Assembly: GCF_900110875.1 (NCBI RefSeq)
Contig: NZ_FOFM01000012.1
Location: forward strand, 43,950 to 107,949
DNA length: 64,000 nucleotides
Reading direction: 5' to 3'
Source: Pseudovibrio axinellae
GTDB lineage: Bacteria > Pseudomonadota > Alphaproteobacteria > Rhizobiales > Stappiaceae
The notes below the pieces were generated by a model. The model was not told the DNA's origin, did no database searches, and saw only the letters and a program-made list of their open reading frames with translations. The translations under genes and the position numbers were made by a program. How positions within the stretch are numbered: position 1 is the stretch's first letter; each line of letters begins with the position of its first letter. Of this stretch, positions 61,678 through 64,000 are shown one piece after another.

Positions 61678-61748
61678 TCGTTTAGTGTGGGCGAGGACAT
61701 TTCTCGGTCACACTTTTTGGAGTTCTCAGATCGTCAAGGTGACCACTT

Positions 61749-63245
61749 ATGTCTAAACCAAACAAGAGCCTCGAGCAGCGACTCGTGAGGAAAGACTTGC
61801 TTATCAACGCGGCCTTTGTAGGCGGTGAATGGATAAGTTCAAACGACTTTGCCAGTAACAATGGCGCTCTGTTTGATGTGGTTAATCCTTCGACCGATGA
61901 TCTGATTGCAAGCCTTCCTAATATGGGGAGAGCAGAGACCAAAACCGCGATTGACCTTGCATATGTTGCGCAAAAAGAATGGGCAAAGAGAACGGGGAAG
62001 GAACGAGCAGCCGTGCTGCGCAAGTGGTTTGAACTCATGGTTGCCAATGCTGATGACCTTGCAGTGATCTTAACCGCAGAAATGGGAAAGCCCGTTCAGG
62101 AAGCAAAAGGGGAGATTATGTATGGTGCGAGTTTCGTTGAGTGGTTTGGTGAAGAAGCCAAACGTGTATATGGCGATATTATACCAGGGCACCAGAGCGA
62201 TAAGCGGATTATGGTGCTCAAACAACCGATTGGCGTTGTCGGTTCAATCACCCCGTGGAATTTCCCAAATGCGATGATCGCCCGTAAGATCGCCCCTGCT
62301 CTTGCTGTTGGCTGCGCGTTTGTAGCAAAACCTGCAGATGAAACGCCGCTTTCCGCGCTGGCAATGGCATTGCTTGCAGAAGAGGCCGGACTGCCCAAGG
62401 GCCTCTTTTCTGTCATTACCTCTACCCTAAGCTCAGATATCGGCAAGGAGTTTTGCGAGAACGAGAAGGTGCGAAAGCTCACGTTCACCGGCTCTACTCA
62501 GGTTGGGCGCATTTTAATGCGGCAATCTGCTGATCAGGTAATGAAGACCTCCATGGAGCTTGGCGGAAATGCGCCGCTTATTGTCTTCGATGATGCTGAT
62601 CTGGATGCCGCTGTTGAGGGCGCTATGATCTCCAAATTTCGCAATAACGGCCAAACGTGTGTGTGTTCCAATCGAATCTATGTGCAGGCTGCCGTCTACG
62701 AAGACTTCACCCAGAAACTCGTTGCTGCTGTAAAGAAAATGAAGGTCGGTGATGGTTTTGAAGAAAACGTTGTTGCCGGGCCGCTTATTAGTGAAGCTGC
62801 CGTGAAAAAGGTTGAAGAGCACATTAAAGATGCCTCCGACAAAGGTGCTGAAATCGTGACCGGCGGTGCCCGGCACCAGCTTGGTGGAACCTTCTTTGAG
62901 CCAACCGTGCTGACTGGCGTCAAACAAGGTATGCGTATTGCAAAAGAAGAGACGTTTGGTCCGGTTGCTCCTCTCTTTAAATTCGACAGCGTCGACGATG
63001 TGATTGAGCAAGCCAACGATACAATTTTCGGCTTGGCCTCCTATTTCTATGCAAACGATTTATCAAGGGTGTGGCAAGTCGCCGAGGCTTTGGAATACGG
63101 CATGGTTGGCGTGAATACGGGTCTAATCTCCACCGAGGTGGCCCCGTTTGGTGGAATCAAACAATCAGGGTCTGGGCGCGAAGGCTCAAAATATGGTTGC
63201 GATGATTACCTAGAAATCAAGTACGTCTGCGTTGGTGGTGTTTGA
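61749..63245 (+). CDS. gabD: NAD(P)-dependent succinate-semialdehyde dehydrogenase
   Basis: A 498-residue aldehyde dehydrogenase of the GabD group: TPWNFPNAMIARKIAPALAVGC (cofactor and substrate pocket), FTGSTQVGR, the general-base Glu in MELGGNAPLIVFDD and the catalytic Cys in RNNGQTCVCSNRIYV. PFGGIKQSGSGREGSKYG is characteristic of succinate- and glutarate-semialdehyde enzymes. It oxidises succinate semialdehyde to succinate. The ribosome site AAGGTGA precedes the ATG. No aminotransferase partner is adjacent; the truncated cyclase suggests that an older operon was damaged. Confidence 0.9.
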   Translation: MSKPNKSLEQRLVRKDLLINAAFVGGEWISSNDFASNNGALFDVVNPSTDDLIASLPNMGRAETKTAIDLAYVAQKEWAKRTGKERAAVLRKWFELMVANADDLAVILTAEMGKPVQEAKGEIMYGASFVEWFGEEAKRVYGDIIPGHQSDKRIMVLKQPIGVVGSITPWNFPNAMIARKIAPALAVGCAFVAKPADETPLSALAMALLAEEAGLPKGLFSVITSTLSSDIGKEFCENEKVRKLTFTGSTQVGRILMRQSADQVMKTSMELGGNAPLIVFDDADLDAAVEGAMISKFRNNGQTCVCSNRIYVQAAVYEDFTQKLVAAVKKMKVGDGFEENVVAGPLISEAAVKKVEEHIKDASDKGAEIVTGGARHQLGGTFFEPTVLTGVKQGMRIAKEETFGPVAPLFKFDSVDDVIEQANDTIFGLASYFYANDLSRVWQVAEALEYGMVGVNTGLISTEVAPFGGIKQSGSGREGSKYGCDDYLEIKYVCVGGV

Positions 63246-63247
63246 GA

Positions 63248-63279
63248 AAGCCCCGGCGAACAGGTGTTCGCCGGGGCTT
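63248..63279 (+). terminator. hairpin terminator after gabD
   Basis: Perfect inverted repeat AAGCCCCGGCGAACA / TGTTCGCCGGGGCTT with a 2-base centre, three bases after the stop codon. Very GC-rich; only two T at the end of the right arm. Confidence 0.65.
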
Positions 63280-63359
63280 AGTTGCAGCTCAGGGATGGCT
63301 TGATCTTCTAAGGCAAGTTATCCCTGAAACGGCGCATATGGTTTGAAATTCAATTGCGC

Positions 63360-63659
63360 TTAAGAGCTTTTTGATGGCGCGGGCGGCTTACAGTTTTTCT
63401 CTGTTGCCGATGCTTGGAGCGCATCGTATTCGCCTTTCAGGCGAGCCAGTTCCTCTTTATTGTCTTCTGTCGCAGCAAGCAGGAATAGGCTTGGCCAGAA
63501 TACAAAAAGACCGATGCCCATAATGAGTGCATCAGCTGAAGCAGCATCACTTTGTTTTCCGGTTAGCTCATTTACACGCGCACCAACAGCCGCAAGTTCC
63601 TTATTAAGGCCTTGTTGCAGGGGTCGCTCAGTGTCTGTAATTAGAAGGCTTGTTCGTCT
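63360..63659 (-). pseudogene. 3' part of a small conserved gene cut by IS5
   Basis: On the minus strand a frame ending at 63360 encodes LNKELAAVGARVNELTGKQ, then a membrane-like GIGLFVFWPSLFLLAATE and EELARLKGEYDALQASATEKNC. This matches the C-terminal half of a small conserved alphaproteobacterial family, usually a lipoprotein-like protein of about 110-130 residues. The frame runs on into IS sequence and meets a stop at 63660-63662 before any start. The natural N-terminus is missing, apparently displaced by the IS element whose left edge falls near 63600-63625. Confidence 0.5.
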
Positions 63660-64000
63660 TCATAAAGCTATCCGATGCCCCACAAATTCAACGCCAGCCG
63701 TCGTCACAAATTTGACAAGAAGAAATATCGTGTCACGAACTGGCGTGCCTATAACGAAAGTCTTCGTATTCGTGGAGATTTGACGATCTGGGTCAACGGT
63801 GAGATTGGGAAGGAGTGGTCAGCGCAGCGCCGGACCACTCGCGGAGGGCAACGCAAGTATTCTGATTTGGCCATTGAGGCGTGGCTGACACTGCGTAGCG
63901 TGTATGCCCTGGCGTTGCGGCAGACGCAAGGATTAATGCGCTCTGTGGTCCGATTGATGAAAATTGATTTGTTAGTTCCAGACTTTTCGACACTGTCCCG
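63600..64000 (+). mobile_element. IS5 family insertion sequence, left part
   Basis: The element begins near 63600-63625 (GGCCTTGTTGCAGGGGTCGC region, probably the terminal repeat) and includes the transposase gene from 63675. The right end is outside the window. The exact left terminus needs comparison with the other end. Confidence 0.6.
63675..64000 (+). CDS. IS5 family transposase, N-terminal part
   Basis: An open frame from ATG 63675 to the window edge (108 codons visible) encoding MPHKFNASRRHKFDKKKYRV, TNWRAYNESLRIRGDLTIWV and, later, RGGQRKYSDLAIEAWLTLRSVYALALRQTQGLMRSVV and PDFSTLS. This is the N-terminus of an IS5-group DDE transposase. No stop or frameshift is seen in the visible part, unlike the other two transposase remnants, so the element may be intact and recent. 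Confidence 0.88.
   Translation, partial: MPHKFNASRRHKFDKKKYRVTNWRAYNESLRIRGDLTIWVNGEIGKEWSAQRRTTRGGQRKYSDLAIEAWLTLRSVYALALRQTQGLMRSVVRLMKIDLLVPDFSTLS

Overview
The window reads as a chromosomal (or large-replicon) accessory-metabolism region of a marine-type alphaproteobacterium. By eye the GC content is roughly 50-55 %. The gene content supports this: two complete and one partial tripartite TRAP transporter, a glycine betaine to glycine catabolic block of the Pseudomonas/Roseobacter kind, a RhtX/FptX-type siderophore importer, and RpiR, MarR and GlxA-type regulators. A Pseudovibrio/Stappiaceae or Rhodobacterales relative is a guess from gene content; nothing here fixes the genus. No rRNA, convincing tRNA, CRISPR array or replication origin was seen.

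Layout. (1) 1-3523: the end of a TRAP large permease with an isocitrate lyase/PEP mutase family enzyme, then a methionine aminopeptidase coupled to a ParD-like small protein, and a flavin monooxygenase. (2) 3626-13269: an aromatic catabolic block. It has a TRAP transporter (dctPQM), a VOC metalloenzyme, a DUF2783 small protein translationally coupled to an MhpA-type flavin hydroxylase, an MBL-fold protein with a degenerate metal motif, fumarylacetoacetase, a divergent MarR regulator and maleylacetoacetate isomerase. The end products should be fumarate and acetoacetate. Repeated ATAGTTTCA boxes lie in both divergent promoters. (3) 13288-22304: an RpiR-controlled block with an N-formylglutamate amidohydrolase-like protein, a second TRAP transporter, a glutamine-synthetase-like ligase, an aldehyde dehydrogenase and an iron alcohol dehydrogenase. 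This fits a gamma-glutamylated amino-alcohol or amine pathway.

(4) 22859-41130: betaine degradation. It contains Rieske oxygenase and reductase (GbcAB-like), a BCCT transporter, a GcvT-type dimethylglycine dehydrogenase, heterotetrameric sarcosine oxidase (soxBDAG), formyl-THF deformylase (purU) and two GlxA/AraC regulators. A YjjI-type glycyl radical enzyme with its YjjW activase follows directly. Placing an oxygen-sensitive radical enzyme of unknown reaction next to an oxygen-consuming demethylation route is the most unusual feature of the window. (5) 41185-49921: an SDR, a YnjB-like ABC importer, a decayed IS6-type transposase, a RidA plus D-amino-acid-oxidase-fold pair, and a pentapeptide-repeat protein. 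(6) 50555-53169: an SDR with Phe in place of the catalytic Tyr, a 2-hydroxychromene-2-carboxylate isomerase-like protein and a LuxR regulator. (7) 53712-58344: siderophore use (MFS importer, TonB receptor, siderophore-interacting reductase). (8) 58720-64000: an unknown protein, an MFS transporter, an IS6/IS5 mosaic scar beside a truncated cyclase, a succinate-semialdehyde dehydrogenase, and a fresh-looking IS5 element that cuts a small gene and runs off the window.
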